DNA of 64,000 nt from Salinispora fenicalii. Its GTDB lineage: Bacteria; Actinomycetota; Actinomycetes; Mycobacteriales; Micromonosporaceae. Location: assembly GCF_000514815.1 (NCBI RefSeq), contig NZ_AZWQ01000019.1, forward strand, positions 149,925 to 213,924, in the 5' to 3' direction. The notes beneath the pieces were generated by a model. It had not been told where the DNA came from. It made no database searches and worked only from the letters and a program-made list of their open reading frames with translations. The translations under genes and the position numbers were made by a program. Positions 17,925 through 27,279 of this stretch are shown here, piece after piece; position 1 is the first letter of the stretch; each line of letters starts with the position of its first letter.

Positions 17925-18649
17925 GGGGTCGGGCCTTCCCCGGTGGCATTCTCCTCAGCTGGTCGGGACCCGGGGCGGGGCGGTGGGCGTTCAGCAGAGC
18001 GGGGCGGAGCGGCCGCCGGGCGATCCGCGGGGCGGGACGGGGCCGCCGGGCGATCCGCGGGGTGGGACGGGGCAGCCGCCGGGGGCTCGGCGGGGTTGGC
18101 CGGGATCGCGGCCTTACGCGCGGCGGCGGTCTCTTCCTTGGCCGGCTCGCCGTTCGGGTCGTGCGCCGGCGGCGGCGGGACGGTGCCCATCCACTCGCCC
18201 AGGTGCTCCTTGTCGTGCAGGAGGTCCTTGATGTCGTACTCGGCGTACTCGAACTCCGGGGACCAGTAGAGCGCGTCGAACGGGCAGACCTCGATGCAGA
18301 TCCCGCAGTACATGCAGAGCGAGAAGTCGATGTCGAACCGGTCCAGCACGTTGCGCTGACGGGCACGGGCCGCCCCGGGCACCACCACCTCCTCCTTGTG
18401 CGAGTCGATGTAGATGCACCAGTCCGGACACTCGCGGGCGCACAGCATGCAGACCGTGCAGTTCTCCTCGACCAGCGCGATCACGCCGCGGGAGCGCGGC
18501 GGCAAGGCCGGGGCGACATCCGGGTACTGCTGGGTGGCCGAGCGGCGGGTCATCGTCTTCAACGTGACCCCGAGCCCCTTAACCAGGCCCACGCCGGGCA
18601 GGCTGCGCTCACCGTCGGCCGGGTCGCTGCGCTCGCTGGGGTCGGTCAT
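17921..18649 (-). CDS. nuoI: NADH-quinone oxidoreductase subunit I, second copy set, with repeat tail
   Basis: A 242-residue protein whose first 160 residues are NuoI. Two 4Fe-4S ferredoxin motifs are visible, [12 protein letters not shown] (Cys64, 67, 70, 74) and [12 protein letters not shown] (Cys112, 115, 118, 122), for clusters N6a and N6b. A Pro/Ala/Arg tail with [20 protein letters not shown] repeats follows, mirrored in the DNA as a roughly 36-bp near-repeat around 18000-18070. ATG 18649 is used, with AGGA just upstream; ATG 18658 is possible. It heads the five-fold overlapping nuoI-J-K-L-M run. Confidence 0.92.
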   Translation of the reverse strand: MTDPSERSDPADGERSLPGVGLVKGLGVTLKTMTRRSATQQYPDVAPALPPRSRGVIALVEENCTVCMLCARECPDWCIYIDSHKEEVVVPGAARARQRNVLDRFDIDFSLCMYCGICIEVCPFDALYWSPEFEYAEYDIKDLLHDKEHLGEWMGTVPPPPAHDPNGEPAKEETAAARKAAIPANPAEPPAAAPSHPADRPAAPSRPADRPAAAPPRSAERPPPRPGSRPAEENATGEGPTP

Positions 18650-18886
18650 GCCGACCATCCTGCCCTGTGCCCCCCGGCGGGCGCGACCACCACCCGGCGC
18701 GGAGTGCGGCGGGCGGCCGGTGCGGGCGGCGACCATCGGCCGGGGCGAGCTGCGGCTGTCGGCCACAGCCGGCGGGTGACCCATCGGTCGGGCGAGGCAC
18801 GGCCGGGTTACGGCGCGACGCTTCGTGCGCCGTCTGATCCGGAGATGATGGGTGGTGGGCGCAGCGCGACGACCAGAGGGGGCAGC

Positions 18887-19948
18887 GTGACCGAGGGCGC
18901 GACGGCGGGCAGCGGCGAGGCGGCGCTGCGCCGCACCGGCGGAAGGTACATCGAGCCGGGCGGCGAGTTCACCCGGGATCAGCGCTACATCGCCACCCGG
19001 ATCACCGCCGACGGCGGGGACGGCTGGCCAGTGGAGCCGGGGCGGTACCGGCTGGCGGTGAGTCGCGCCTGCCCGTGGGCGAACCGGCTGGTCATCGTCC
19101 GACGGCTACTCGGGCTGGAGGGTGTCCTCTCGATGGCGATCGCCGGCCCGACCCACGACCGGCGAAGCTGGAGCTTCGACCTCGACCCCGGTGGGCGGGA
19201 TCCGGTGCTGGACATCGAACGACTCGCGGACGCCTACTTCGCGCGCTTCCCCGGCTACGACCGCGGGATCACGGTCCCCGCGATCATCGACGTACCGACC
19301 GGGCAGGTGGTGACCAACGACTTCGCCCAGATGAGTCTCGACCTGTCGACCGAGTGGACCGCGTACCACCGCGACGGGGCACCGGAGCTCTACCCGCAGC
19401 GGCTCCGGGACGAGATCGACGAGGTGAACGCGGTGGTCTTCGCCGATGTCAACAACGGGGTCTACCGCTGTGGCTTCGCCGGCAGCCAGTCGGCGTACGA
19501 CCGGGCGTACCAACGGCTTTTCGACCGACTGGACTGGCTGAGCGACCGGCTGGCCGAACGCCGCTACCTGGTCGGGGAGACGATCACCGAGGCGGACGTA
19601 CGGCTGTTCACCACGCTGGTCCGCTTCGACCCGGTCTACCACGGCCACTTCAAGTGCAACCGCAGCAAGTTGACCGAGATGCCGGTGCTCTGGGCGTACA
19701 CCCGGGACCTGTTCCAGACCCCCGGATTCGGCGACACCATCGACTTCGATCACATCAAGCGGCACTATTACGAGGTGCACGGGGACCTCAACCCGACCGG
19801 GATCGTCCCGCTCGGGCCGGACCTGGCGAACTGGCTGACACCGCACGGTCGGGGGGAGTTGGGTGGTCGCCCCTTCGGCGACGGCACCGCCCCACCGCCG
19901 CCCCCACCAGCCGAGCGGGTCGACCCCGCACACACCCCACTGCGCTGA
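18887..19948 (+). CDS. Xi-class glutathione transferase-like protein (ECM4/YqjG type)
   Basis: A 353-residue protein with the N-terminal thioredoxin-like domain motif [10 protein letters not shown] (Cys62) and the all-helical C-terminal domain ([32 protein letters not shown]). This is the glutathionyl-hydroquinone reductase pattern, which removes thiols from quinone conjugates. Since actinobacteria make mycothiol rather than glutathione, the physiological thiol is uncertain. GTG 18887 is chosen for the AGAGGGGG sequence just before it; ATG 18845 is an alternative. It is divergent from nuoI. A proline run (PPPPPP) lies near the C-terminus. Confidence 0.88.
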   Translation: MTEGATAGSGEAALRRTGGRYIEPGGEFTRDQRYIATRITADGGDGWPVEPGRYRLAVSRACPWANRLVIVRRLLGLEGVLSMAIAGPTHDRRSWSFDLDPGGRDPVLDIERLADAYFARFPGYDRGITVPAIIDVPTGQVVTNDFAQMSLDLSTEWTAYHRDGAPELYPQRLRDEIDEVNAVVFADVNNGVYRCGFAGSQSAYDRAYQRLFDRLDWLSDRLAERRYLVGETITEADVRLFTTLVRFDPVYHGHFKCNRSKLTEMPVLWAYTRDLFQTPGFGDTIDFDHIKRHYYEVHGDLNPTGIVPLGPDLANWLTPHGRGELGGRPFGDGTAPPPPPPAERVDPAHTPLR

Positions 19949-20256
19949 CTGAGCCGCCGTGAGTCGCCGCCGGTGAGCCCCGGAGGTCGAGAGCGTCGAC
20001 GGTCGGCCGGTCCGGCCTTGTCGTCGGTCTCGAAGTCTCGGAGCAGTGCGTCCGTACGAACCTCGGGACGACATGTCGATCCTTGGCGAGCGAGGTGAAA
20101 CCGCCCCGCCCAGCTGTGAGGCCGAGGGCGGGGCAGTTCGCTGCCATACGACGCTTGTTGCGACCCCGTCAGACGTGATGAGTGACGCGCAGGGACGCCT
20201 CATGCCCAATCCAGAGTTCTTGACCGTGGCGACGCCGGGCTGCCGTGTGTCGCGCA
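19949..20256. other. 308-base region between convergent genes
   Basis: No convincing gene. It holds a GC hairpin at 20104-20133 and separates the transferase from the ABC permease gene, which both end here. Confidence 0.5.
20104..20133. terminator. GC hairpin, probable terminator
   Basis: CCCCGCCC and GGGCGGGG form an 8-bp stem with a 14-base loop between two convergent transcription units. On the minus strand it is followed by CGGTTTC. Confidence 0.45.
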
Positions 20257-21042
20257 TCAGGAAACCTCCCGCCTCAGGGTCCGCAGCAGGCCGGCGACCA
20301 AGGGCACGGCCACCCAGGCCAGTACCGAGACCGCCAGCCGGCCCCACTGCCCGGCGGTCATCTCATTGCCGTAGAGCGGTTCCATGGTGATCGAGGTGTC
20401 GAGCCAGTTGGCTGGTCCCTGCAGCGCCGAGATCATCGCGGCGAGGATGCTCCAGACCGTCGGCAGCAGCAGATAGCCGACGATCGCCAGCGGGGTGTTG
20501 AGCAGCAGCAGGCCAAATGCGGCCCCCATCAGTACGTTGACCAACTGGATCACAGCCGCGTTTAGTACCAACGCCCACTCGCCGTCCCAGCTTCCCGCGC
20601 CACCGGTGGCCTTGGCGGCGAGGGTACCGGCGGCGGCCACAGCCAGGCTCACCAGCACCGACGCGAGTGCCGCCAGCACCACCGCCGCGAGTTTGGCCAG
20701 CACCACCCGTTCCCGATGTGGAACCAGGGCGTACGTGGTCAGCGCGGTGCGCTGCGTCCACTCCGAGGTGATTGACAGGATGCCGACCACCGGCAGCAGC
20801 AGGCCCACCGGGAGCAGCGACGGAGCGAGGAAGCCGGTGAAGGTCTGCTCCGCGTCGTCCAGCACGAACAGCTGCACCACGGCGATGGCGACCGCGATCA
20901 GCCCGATGGTGGCCAGCAGCCAGCGGCCGGCCCTGGTGTCGGTGAGCTTGCGTAGCTCGATCGAGGTCAGTCGGGCTATGGACGGCCTGACGGCCGCGAC
21001 GCGGGAGTCCGTCTCGGTGGTGGGCTCGGCGGTCATGGTCAC
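20257..21042 (-). CDS. ABC-2 type transporter permease
   Basis: A 261-residue membrane protein with six or so hydrophobic segments, starting with SIELRKLTDTRAGRWLLATIGL and continuing LLPVVGILSITSEWTQRTALTTYALVPHR, the typical block after helix 2 of ABC-2 permeases. It pairs with the ATPase gene upstream, whose stop it overlaps (GTGA at 21042). ATG 21036 is another possible start. The pair resembles drug or lantibiotic exporters; substrate unknown. The following two-component system is divergent. Confidence 0.88.
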   Translation of the reverse strand: MTMTAEPTTETDSRVAAVRPSIARLTSIELRKLTDTRAGRWLLATIGLIAVAIAVVQLFVLDDAEQTFTGFLAPSLLPVGLLLPVVGILSITSEWTQRTALTTYALVPHRERVVLAKLAAVVLAALASVLVSLAVAAAGTLAAKATGGAGSWDGEWALVLNAAVIQLVNVLMGAAFGLLLLNTPLAIVGYLLLPTVWSILAAMISALQGPANWLDTSITMEPLYGNEMTAGQWGRLAVSVLAWVAVPLVAGLLRTLRREVS

Positions 21043-21938
21043 TTGACGGCCTCCTTCGTGGTCGCGCCCGCGGTGAGGGTGAGGAAGAGCTGTTCGAGGC
21101 CGCCGCCGGCGGCGGGCCGCAGCTCGGTGAGGACCAACCCGGCGTCGGCGGCGGCCTGGCCCACCACGCCCGGCTCGGCGTGCACGACGAAACCGCCATT
21201 GGTGTCGGCGGTGGCGTCCAGTGCAGCCCGCTGCAGAGTGAGCCACAGGGCATGCGAGTCCCGTGCCCGGACCAGGGTGCCCGTGTCGGCGAGCAACTCA
21301 TCCCTGCCGCCCTGGGCAACAATCCGGCCGCCCCCGATCACCAGCAGCCGGTCGGCGACCGCCTCCACCTCGCGCAGCAGGTGCGACGACAGCAGCACGG
21401 TGCCACCCCGGTCAGCGAAGTCGCGCAGCAGGCCGCGCATCCAGTAGATGCCCTCTGGGTCCAAGCCGTTGGCCGGCTCGTCGAGGATCAGCACCCGGGG
21501 GTCACCGAGCAGCGCCAGCGCTAGGCCGAGTCGCTGCCGCATCCCCAATGAATAGGCACCGACCCGCCGCCTGGCGGCGACCGCGTTCAATCCGACCAGG
21601 TCCAGCACCTCGGCGACCCGGCTACGGTCCACGCCCATCGTCGTGGCGGCCAGGGCCAGCGTCTCCCGCCCGGTGCGCCCCGAGTGCTGGGCCGAGGCGT
21701 CGAGCAGCACCCCGATCTCCCGCCCCGGATTGGGTAGCTGCCGGTACAGCCGGCCGGCGACCGTTGCGCTGCCGTCGGTCGGCGGGGTCAACCCGCAGAT
21801 CATCCGCATGGTGGTGGATTTGCCGGCACCGTTCGGCCCGAGGAAGCCGGTAACAGTGCCGGGCTCGCAGTGGAACGAGACGTTGTCGACGACCGTGTGC
21901 GGGCCGTACCGCTTGATGAGGTGTTCGACCATGATCAT
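21039..21938 (-). CDS. ABC transporter ATP-binding protein
   Basis: A 299-residue ATPase: Walker A GPNGAGKS (about residue 39), Q-loop region GREIGVLLDASAQHSGRTG, signature YSLGMRQRLGLA, Walker B VLILDEPANGLDP and H-loop LLSSHLLREVE. The C-terminal 80 residues form an accessory domain as in DrrA/BcrA-type exporters. ATG 21938 gives the normal N-terminus MIMVEHLIKRYG. It is translationally coupled to the permease. Confidence 0.92.
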   Translation of the reverse strand: MIMVEHLIKRYGPHTVVDNVSFHCEPGTVTGFLGPNGAGKSTTMRMICGLTPPTDGSATVAGRLYRQLPNPGREIGVLLDASAQHSGRTGRETLALAATTMGVDRSRVAEVLDLVGLNAVAARRRVGAYSLGMRQRLGLALALLGDPRVLILDEPANGLDPEGIYWMRGLLRDFADRGGTVLLSSHLLREVEAVADRLLVIGGGRIVAQGGRDELLADTGTLVRARDSHALWLTLQRAALDATADTNGGFVVHAEPGVVGQAAADAGLVLTELRPAAGGGLEQLFLTLTAGATTKEAVK

Positions 21939-22069
21939 GGCATCGAAACTGCCGGAACCACCCGGCGGTGTGCTGCGGCCGGCCGACTGTCGTCGGGTAG
22001 ACCTTGGACCATGACCGGCGTCGACTTTAGTAGCTGTCGGGTCCCCCGGCCGGTCCCTACGATTGACCA

Positions 22070-23329
22070 GTGACCAGCGCCGCCGTATCCGAACACTCCT
22101 GGCTCCTTCCGAGCACTCTGACGGCCCCCACGGCCCGAGCCCGGCGGACACTGCGGGATTGGTTCGTCGACAGCCTTTGCTTCCTGGTTGCCCTCGGCTG
22201 GGCGGTGGTGGCGTGGGACGATTCGCTGTCGGCCGAGCCGGCGTTGGCGCTGAACGCCGGACCGGGCTGGCTCAACGAGGTCGACCTCCTGGCCAGCCTG
22301 GTGCTCTGCGGTGCTCTCTGGGTCCGTCGGCGCTGGCCGGTGGGCCTGGCGTTGGCCAGCCTGCCGCTGGCGCTGTTCTCGGTCGGTGGCGGCGCGGCGC
22401 TGCTGATCATTTTGTTCACGGTGACCGTGCACCGGCCGTTCCCGGTCGCCGCCGGCATGTTCGGTGCACACCTGCTCGCCACGCCGATCCATCTGCGGCT
22501 GCGCCCCGAACCGGTGACGTCGCTGTGGTTGATCGTGGGTTGGACCCTGTTGACCCTCGGGGCCGTGCTGGCTTGGGGCATGTTCGTCCGGGCACGCCGG
22601 CAGCTGGTGGTGTCGCTGCGGGAGCGGGCGCACCGGGCCGAGGCTGAGCAACAGCTGCGAGTGACGCAGGCTCGACAGTTGGAACGTACCCGCATCGCCC
22701 GGGAGATGCATGATGTGTTGGCGCACCGCATCTCGTTGCTCAGCCTGCACGCTGGAGCACTGGAATTCCGTCCAGATGCCTCGCCCAAGGAGGTGGCCAG
22801 GGCGGCCGGGGTGATCCGGGACAGCGCACACGCCGCCCTGCGGGACCTGCGGGAGGTGATCGGAGTACTCCGGGCGGAGACCGGAGTGGCGGAGGGCGCC
22901 GAACCGGAACGACCTCAGCCCACCCTCGTCGACGTGCCGACGCTGATCGGCGAGTCTCGAGCCGCCGGTGTCCGGGTGAGTGTCGTCGAGGAAGTCGCCG
23001 ACCGGGTGGAGCTGCCGCCCGCGGTGGGGCGCAGCGTGTACCGGATCGTGCAGGAGGGGCTGACCAACGCCCGCAAGCACGCCCCGGGTGCGGTGGTCGA
23101 CGTGCGGCTCGCCGGGTGCCGGGGCGACGGGCTCACTGTCGAGATCCGCAATCCCTGGCCGGTAGGTGCGGCGAGCCCCGTTGCCGGCTCCGGTGACGGC
23201 ATCCCCGGTGCCGGGACTGGGCTTATCGGTGTGGCCGAGCGGGTCGGTCTGGCGGGCGGGCGACTGGAGCACGGACGGGACGCAGCCGGGCACTTCCGGC
23301 TCGCCGCGTGGCTGCCGTGGCCGGCCTGA
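22070..23329 (+). CDS. sensor histidine kinase (NarX/DesK-type)
   Basis: A 419-residue kinase with five or so N-terminal membrane helices, a coiled linker (RERAHRAEAEQQLRV), and a HisKA_3 dimerisation helix with the phospho-acceptor in REMHDVLAHRISLLSLHAGAL. The ATPase domain has the N-box YRIVQEGLTNARKHAPGA and G-box GTGLIGVAERVGLAGG. GTG 22070 starts the gene. It overlaps the response-regulator gene and stands divergent from the ABC exporter, the usual arrangement for antibiotic- or envelope-stress-responsive pairs. Confidence 0.92.
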   Translation: MTSAAVSEHSWLLPSTLTAPTARARRTLRDWFVDSLCFLVALGWAVVAWDDSLSAEPALALNAGPGWLNEVDLLASLVLCGALWVRRRWPVGLALASLPLALFSVGGGAALLIILFTVTVHRPFPVAAGMFGAHLLATPIHLRLRPEPVTSLWLIVGWTLLTLGAVLAWGMFVRARRQLVVSLRERAHRAEAEQQLRVTQARQLERTRIAREMHDVLAHRISLLSLHAGALEFRPDASPKEVARAAGVIRDSAHAALRDLREVIGVLRAETGVAEGAEPERPQPTLVDVPTLIGESRAAGVRVSVVEEVADRVELPPAVGRSVYRIVQEGLTNARKHAPGAVVDVRLAGCRGDGLTVEIRNPWPVGAASPVAGSGDGIPGAGTGLIGVAERVGLAGGRLEHGRDAAGHFRLAAWLPWPA

Positions 23330-24054
23330 CCAGTCCGTCCGGCGAGCCGGGCCCGGTGGGGTCAAGCGGCTTGCCGGGTGGTGGGGGGGCACCGGCCGGT
23401 CCGGTTCGGGTGTTGATCGTCGATGACGATCCGCTGGTTCGGGCTGCGCTGTTGATGATTATCGACACTGTGGCGGATCTTTTGGTGGTGGGAGAGGCCA
23501 CCGACGGCACCGAGGTGCCCGCTGCCGTGGCCGCGTACGCGCCGGACGTCGTGTTGATGGACATCCGGATGCCGCGGCTCGACGGGCTGGCGGCCACTGA
23601 GAAGTTGCGGTCCACGACCAACCCACCCGAAGTATTAATATTGACTACCTTCGATGCTGATGAGCAGGTGCTGCGGGCGTTGCGGGCTGGGGCGGCTGGC
23701 TTTCTGCTAAAGGACACCGCACCGACTGAGATCGTGCACGCCGTCCGGCGGGTGGCAGTGGGTGAGACCATGTTGTCTCCGACGGTTACCCGCCAACTGG
23801 TCGCGCACGTCACCGGGGGCGTTGGCGCCGATTCACGCCGGCAGCGGGCGCAGGGGCGTCTTGCCGTGTTGAGTGAGCGGGAGCGGGAGGTCGCGATCGC
23901 GCTCGGCCAGGGCCGCAGCAACGCCGAGATTGCGGGGGAACTGTTCATGAGTGTGGCGACAGTCAAGGCGTACGTGTCGCGGCTGCTGGCGAAACTGGAC
24001 CTCAACAACCGGGTCCAGGTGGCGCTTCTGGTCCACGACGCCGGTCTGGTCTGA
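23308..24054 (+). CDS. LuxR/NarL-family response regulator, contains a TTA codon
   Basis: A 248-residue regulator. The receiver domain starts at about residue 33 (VRVLIVDDDPLVR) with the phospho-Asp in VVLMDIRMPRLDG and the Lys in FLLKDTAP. A LuxR helix-turn-helix follows (LSEREREVAIALGQGRSNAEIAGELFMSVATVKAYVSRLLAKL). GTG 23308 overlaps the kinase stop by 22 bases; a later start would remove the Pro/Gly-rich leader. In-frame TTA at 23635-23637 encodes a Leu in the receiver domain, a rare codon in such genomes. Confidence 0.92.
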   Translation: MAAVAGLTSPSGEPGPVGSSGLPGGGGAPAGPVRVLIVDDDPLVRAALLMIIDTVADLLVVGEATDGTEVPAAVAAYAPDVVLMDIRMPRLDGLAATEKLRSTTNPPEVLILTTFDADEQVLRALRAGAAGFLLKDTAPTEIVHAVRRVAVGETMLSPTVTRQLVAHVTGGVGADSRRQRAQGRLAVLSEREREVAIALGQGRSNAEIAGELFMSVATVKAYVSRLLAKLDLNNRVQVALLVHDAGLV

Positions 24055-24062
24055 GCAGAGGG

Positions 24063-25244
24063 TCAGACGGGCAATGGCCAGCGGAAGACACCGGCACGGC
24101 CACCTCCGCCCTGGTGGCGAGCCGGGTGATCGAGCCACGCGTACTGGATGCCGCCAGTGGTGGCGGTGATCCCGAGACGATCGCGTCGCGGCTTGTGGTG
24201 GTCAATCCACGACCGCCACGCCGCTTCGACGGTGTCCCACAGCCGCCTGGAGGACGACTGCCGGACGTACAGCGGCCCATCGGCACATCGTTCTGCGGTG
24301 GCGATATCAGCTCCGTCGTGGACGGTAAGGCCGGTATGCGCCAACTCGTTGTCGAAGTGCTCGACAAAATGCAGCGTCGGCTGGTGGAGCAGGAGCCACA
24401 GCCGAAAGTCGGGGTCAGCCAGCGCCTCGGGATCAAGGCCACTGACGCCGAGGCCCGCGAGATCATCAGAAACAGGTTGGGGCTGGTCGGCGAGGAAGCC
24501 GACCGGCATCGCCCGGGTGGCAGGACGCATCGCCATGAACCACGCCTGTTCCACGTCGAAATGACCGGACACCTTGTCGGGGCCAGATTTGGTCAGCACC
24601 GCGAGCGCCCCGCCCATGGTTAACGGGGTGACGATCCGTCCGCCGTCGGCAAGCTGATCGATCCATGCTGGTGGCACCCCTCGGGTGGCGCAGGTCGACA
24701 GGATGCGGTCATACAGGCCGTGACCCTTGACGCCCAGCGCACCGTCTCCGGCAACCACCGTGGGCGCATAACCCACGGCATTCAAGCGGCCGGTGGCTTC
24801 GGCCACCAGGGCGGCGTCGATGTCCACACTGACCACGTTCTGCGCGCCGACCCGGTGGCACAGTAGGGCGGTGTTGTAGCCGGTACCAGTACCGATTTCT
24901 AGCACGCGGTGACCGTCTGTAACGTCAAGGATATGCAGCATCCTGGCCACCAGTGACGGTAGGGAGGCTGAGCTGGTGACGACCCTCCTGTCCTCGTCAG
25001 CCACCCACTGGGTCACCAGGAAACGGTCCGTGTACGCAGCTTTCAGCCACTCCGGACGGTGAGCGGAGATGGCGCCGTCCACGAGCCGGCTGGGACGGTT
25101 GTACTCGTCAAGTTCCCAATATCGAGGTACGAACACGTGTCGCGGGGTGCCCTCGAACGCCGCCCGCCACTGGTCATCGGCTATCGCGGATTCAGCGGCA
25201 AGCTTGTCTGCCAACGTAGCCGCCCACGGCTGCCAGTCAGTCAA
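24063..25244 (-). CDS. PCMT-like protein methyltransferase
   Basis: A 393-residue protein with the SAM-binding loop VLEIGTGTGYNTALL (about residue 115), the upstream FVPRYWELDEYNRP and TSSASLPSLVARMLHIL, and the later ILSTCATRGVPPAWIDQL with LADGGRIVTPL. This is the protein-L-isoaspartate methyltransferase fold with an extended C-terminal half. Similar PCMT-like enzymes accompany actinobacterial FxLD lanthipeptides, but no precursor gene is visible here. TTG 25244 is chosen because GGAGAAAGGG lies upstream; GTG 25307 is an alternative. Confidence 0.75.
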   Translation of the reverse strand: MTDWQPWAATLADKLAAESAIADDQWRAAFEGTPRHVFVPRYWELDEYNRPSRLVDGAISAHRPEWLKAAYTDRFLVTQWVADEDRRVVTSSASLPSLVARMLHILDVTDGHRVLEIGTGTGYNTALLCHRVGAQNVVSVDIDAALVAEATGRLNAVGYAPTVVAGDGALGVKGHGLYDRILSTCATRGVPPAWIDQLADGGRIVTPLTMGGALAVLTKSGPDKVSGHFDVEQAWFMAMRPATRAMPVGFLADQPQPVSDDLAGLGVSGLDPEALADPDFRLWLLLHQPTLHFVEHFDNELAHTGLTVHDGADIATAERCADGPLYVRQSSSRRLWDTVEAAWRSWIDHHKPRRDRLGITATTGGIQYAWLDHPARHQGGGGRAGVFRWPLPV

Positions 25245-25324
25245 TTCGTCACCCTTTCTCCAGTAGGTCAGCAGGTAGCCGGGGGTAGTTCGCCCGGAAC
25301 CAGTCACTACTCAGGACCGACAGT

Positions 25325-26287
25325 TCAGCCCGAAACGATCTTGCGCTCTTGCTGAGGTGAAGTACCCGACCTGGGTTGAACCGCGGGCAAAGCTCCTTCC
25401 GCAGGGTGCGGGGGGAGGCGGCGGGCGGCGCGGACGGCATCGACGGTGAAGACGGCGAGCGCGAGCCAGACCAGGGCGAAGCCCGCCAGGCGCGCGGGAG
25501 GCATGGGCTCGCGGAAGATGATGACGCCGCAGCCGAGTTGGAGAATCGGGGCGAGATACTGAAGCATCCCGAGGCTGGTGAACGGCAGCCGGTTGGCCGC
25601 ACCAGCGAACAGCAGCAGGGGAATCGCGGTTGCCGCTCCGGCCGAAACCAACAGGGCGGTGTGTCCCGCCGACACCGCCCCGAACGCGGCCCCGCCGGTG
25701 CCACCCAGCCACGCCAGGTACGCGAGCGCGGGGAGGGCGAGGACCGCCGACTCCACGAAGAGCCCCTCGGCGGCGGGTAGGCCGAGCCTCTTCTTGACCA
25801 GCCCGTACCCGGCGAAAGTGAACGAGAGGACCAGCGCCAGGTACGGCGGGCGGCCGTAGTCGACGGTCAGCACCACGACCGCCGCCCCGCCCACGCCCAG
25901 GGCCGCCCACTGCGCGGGGCGCAGCCGCTCCCGCAGTACAAAGACTCCGAGTAGCACCACGACGAGCGGGTTGACGAAGTATCCGAGGGAAGTCTCCACC
26001 ACCCGCTCGGAGTTGACCCCGTAGATGTAGGTGCCCCAGTTGAGGGCGACCAGCACGGCGGCGACGCCGAGCGCGGCCAGGGCCCGTGGTCTGCGCAGCA
26101 GCGCCCGCAGGAAGCTGCGGTTGCGCATCGCTGCCAGCACCAGCGCGACGAAGACCACGGACCAGACGATCCGGTGGGCCAGGATCTCCACCGGGCCCGC
26201 CGGCCGCAGCAGTCTCATGTAGAGCGGAGAGAACCCCCAGAGCACGTACGCACCGATGCCGTACAGGTAGCCGAGCTTGCGAGGCAT
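25325..26287 (-). CDS. rarD: EamA/RarD-type permease
   Basis: A 320-residue permease with ten predicted membrane segments. Conserved RarD motifs include GIGAYVLWGFSPLYMRLL at the start, EILAHRIVWSVVFVALVL, and NWGTYIYGVNSERVVETSLGYFVNPLVVVLLG. RarD is linked to chloramphenicol sensitivity in E. coli, but its substrate is unknown. ATG 26287 (or GTG 26290) opens the gene. It lies between the methyltransferase and nuoH, and seems unrelated to either. Confidence 0.9.
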   Translation of the reverse strand: MPRKLGYLYGIGAYVLWGFSPLYMRLLRPAGPVEILAHRIVWSVVFVALVLAAMRNRSFLRALLRRPRALAALGVAAVLVALNWGTYIYGVNSERVVETSLGYFVNPLVVVLLGVFVLRERLRPAQWAALGVGGAAVVVLTVDYGRPPYLALVLSFTFAGYGLVKKRLGLPAAEGLFVESAVLALPALAYLAWLGGTGGAAFGAVSAGHTALLVSAGAATAIPLLLFAGAANRLPFTSLGMLQYLAPILQLGCGVIIFREPMPPARLAGFALVWLALAVFTVDAVRAARRLPPHPAEGALPAVQPRSGTSPQQERKIVSG

Positions 26288-26316
26288 CACTCCGCAACGC
26301 TAAGGGACGGCATGCG

Positions 26317-27279
26317 TTACAGGGCGATGCGGACGGTGACGGTCAGGACAAGCTGGGCCAGCGACACGGGGACCAGCACCAGCCAACAGAGCCGCTGGAG
26401 CTGATCCGCACGCAGGCGCGGGTAGCTGACCCGGAACCAGATGATCACGAAGCTGACCGCGGCGACCTTGAGCAGGGTCCAGAGCCAGCCGAGCTGCGCG
26501 TCGGCGAACGGCCCCTGCCAACCGCCGAGGAACAGCACGGTGGTGAGCGCGGCGATCACCACGACCCCCACGTACTCGGCGAGCAGGAAGAACGCGAAGC
26601 GCAGACCGGTGTACTCGGTCAGGTAGCCGAACACCAGCTCCGAGTCGGCGATCGGCATGTCGAACGGCGGCCGCCGGATCTCGGCGAGCCCCGCTACGAA
26701 GAAGACAATCATCGCGGGGGCCTGCCAGATCAGCCACCAGGGCTGCCACGCCTCGACGATGCCCGGCAGGCTCAGGGTGCCGGCCGCCATCGCCACCGAC
26801 GCGGCGGCGAGCACGAACGGCAACTCGTAGCCGAGCAGTTGGGCCGCGGCCCGCAGACCGCCGAGGAGGCTGTACTTGTTGGCGGAGGCCCACGCCGACA
26901 TCAGCACGGCGACCACCCCGACACCGACCACGGCGAGCACGAAGAAGAGCCCGATGTCCAGCGGTTGCCCGACCAGATCGCCCGGCCCCAGTGGGATCAC
27001 CATCAGTACCAGCAGGTAGGGCACCAGGGCCACCACCGGGGCGAGCCGGAACACCGGACGGTCCGCCCCGTGGGGGGTGATCTCCTCCTTCTGCACGAAC
27101 TTCACGCCGTCCGCGATCAGCTGCGCCCAACCGTGGAAGGCGCCGGCGTACATCGGGCCCAGCCGGCCCTGCATGTGCGCCATGACCTTGTGCTCGGCCT
27201 GGCCGACCAGCAGCGGCAGCGTGAGGAACGCGACCAGCACCCCACCGACCCGGAGTAGCAGCTCTGCCCAGAGCGGCAT
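26317..27279 (-). CDS. nuoH: NADH-quinone oxidoreductase subunit H, second copy set
   Basis: A 320-residue NuoH: quinone-channel membrane subunit with EHKVMAHMQGRLGPMYAGAFHGWAQLIADGVKFVQKE and LAEIRRPPFDMPIADSELVFGYLTEYTGLRFAFFLLAEY. The start ATG 27279 overlaps the nuoC stop (TGATG). In standard operons nuoG precedes and nuoI follows. Here nuoI is about 7.7 kb away, after an ABC exporter, a two-component system and others. Confidence 0.93.
   Translation of the reverse strand: MPLWAELLLRVGGVLVAFLTLPLLVGQAEHKVMAHMQGRLGPMYAGAFHGWAQLIADGVKFVQKEEITPHGADRPVFRLAPVVALVPYLLVLMVIPLGPGDLVGQPLDIGLFFVLAVVGVGVVAVLMSAWASANKYSLLGGLRAAAQLLGYELPFVLAAASVAMAAGTLSLPGIVEAWQPWWLIWQAPAMIVFFVAGLAEIRRPPFDMPIADSELVFGYLTEYTGLRFAFFLLAEYVGVVVIAALTTVLFLGGWQGPFADAQLGWLWTLLKVAAVSFVIIWFRVSYPRLRADQLQRLCWLVLVPVSLAQLVLTVTVRIAL

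Noticed and set aside
18062..18886. Upstream extension of the transferase frame, antisense to nuoI
   Set aside because: The frame is open only because it mirrors GC-rich nuoI codons. A ribosome site (AGAGGGGG) and the family N-terminus point to GTG 18887.
19106..20257. ATG at 20257 overlapping the permease stop (TGATG) with GGAGG before it
   Set aside because: The frame runs more than 1 kb antisense through the transferase gene with no recognisable domain; the GGAGG is part of the permease's last codons.
24063..25244. Ribosomal-peptide (lanthipeptide) biosynthesis locus
   Set aside because: Only a PCMT-like enzyme is present. No precursor peptide, dehydratase or cyclase is seen in the 10 kb around it, so a cluster cannot be supported.
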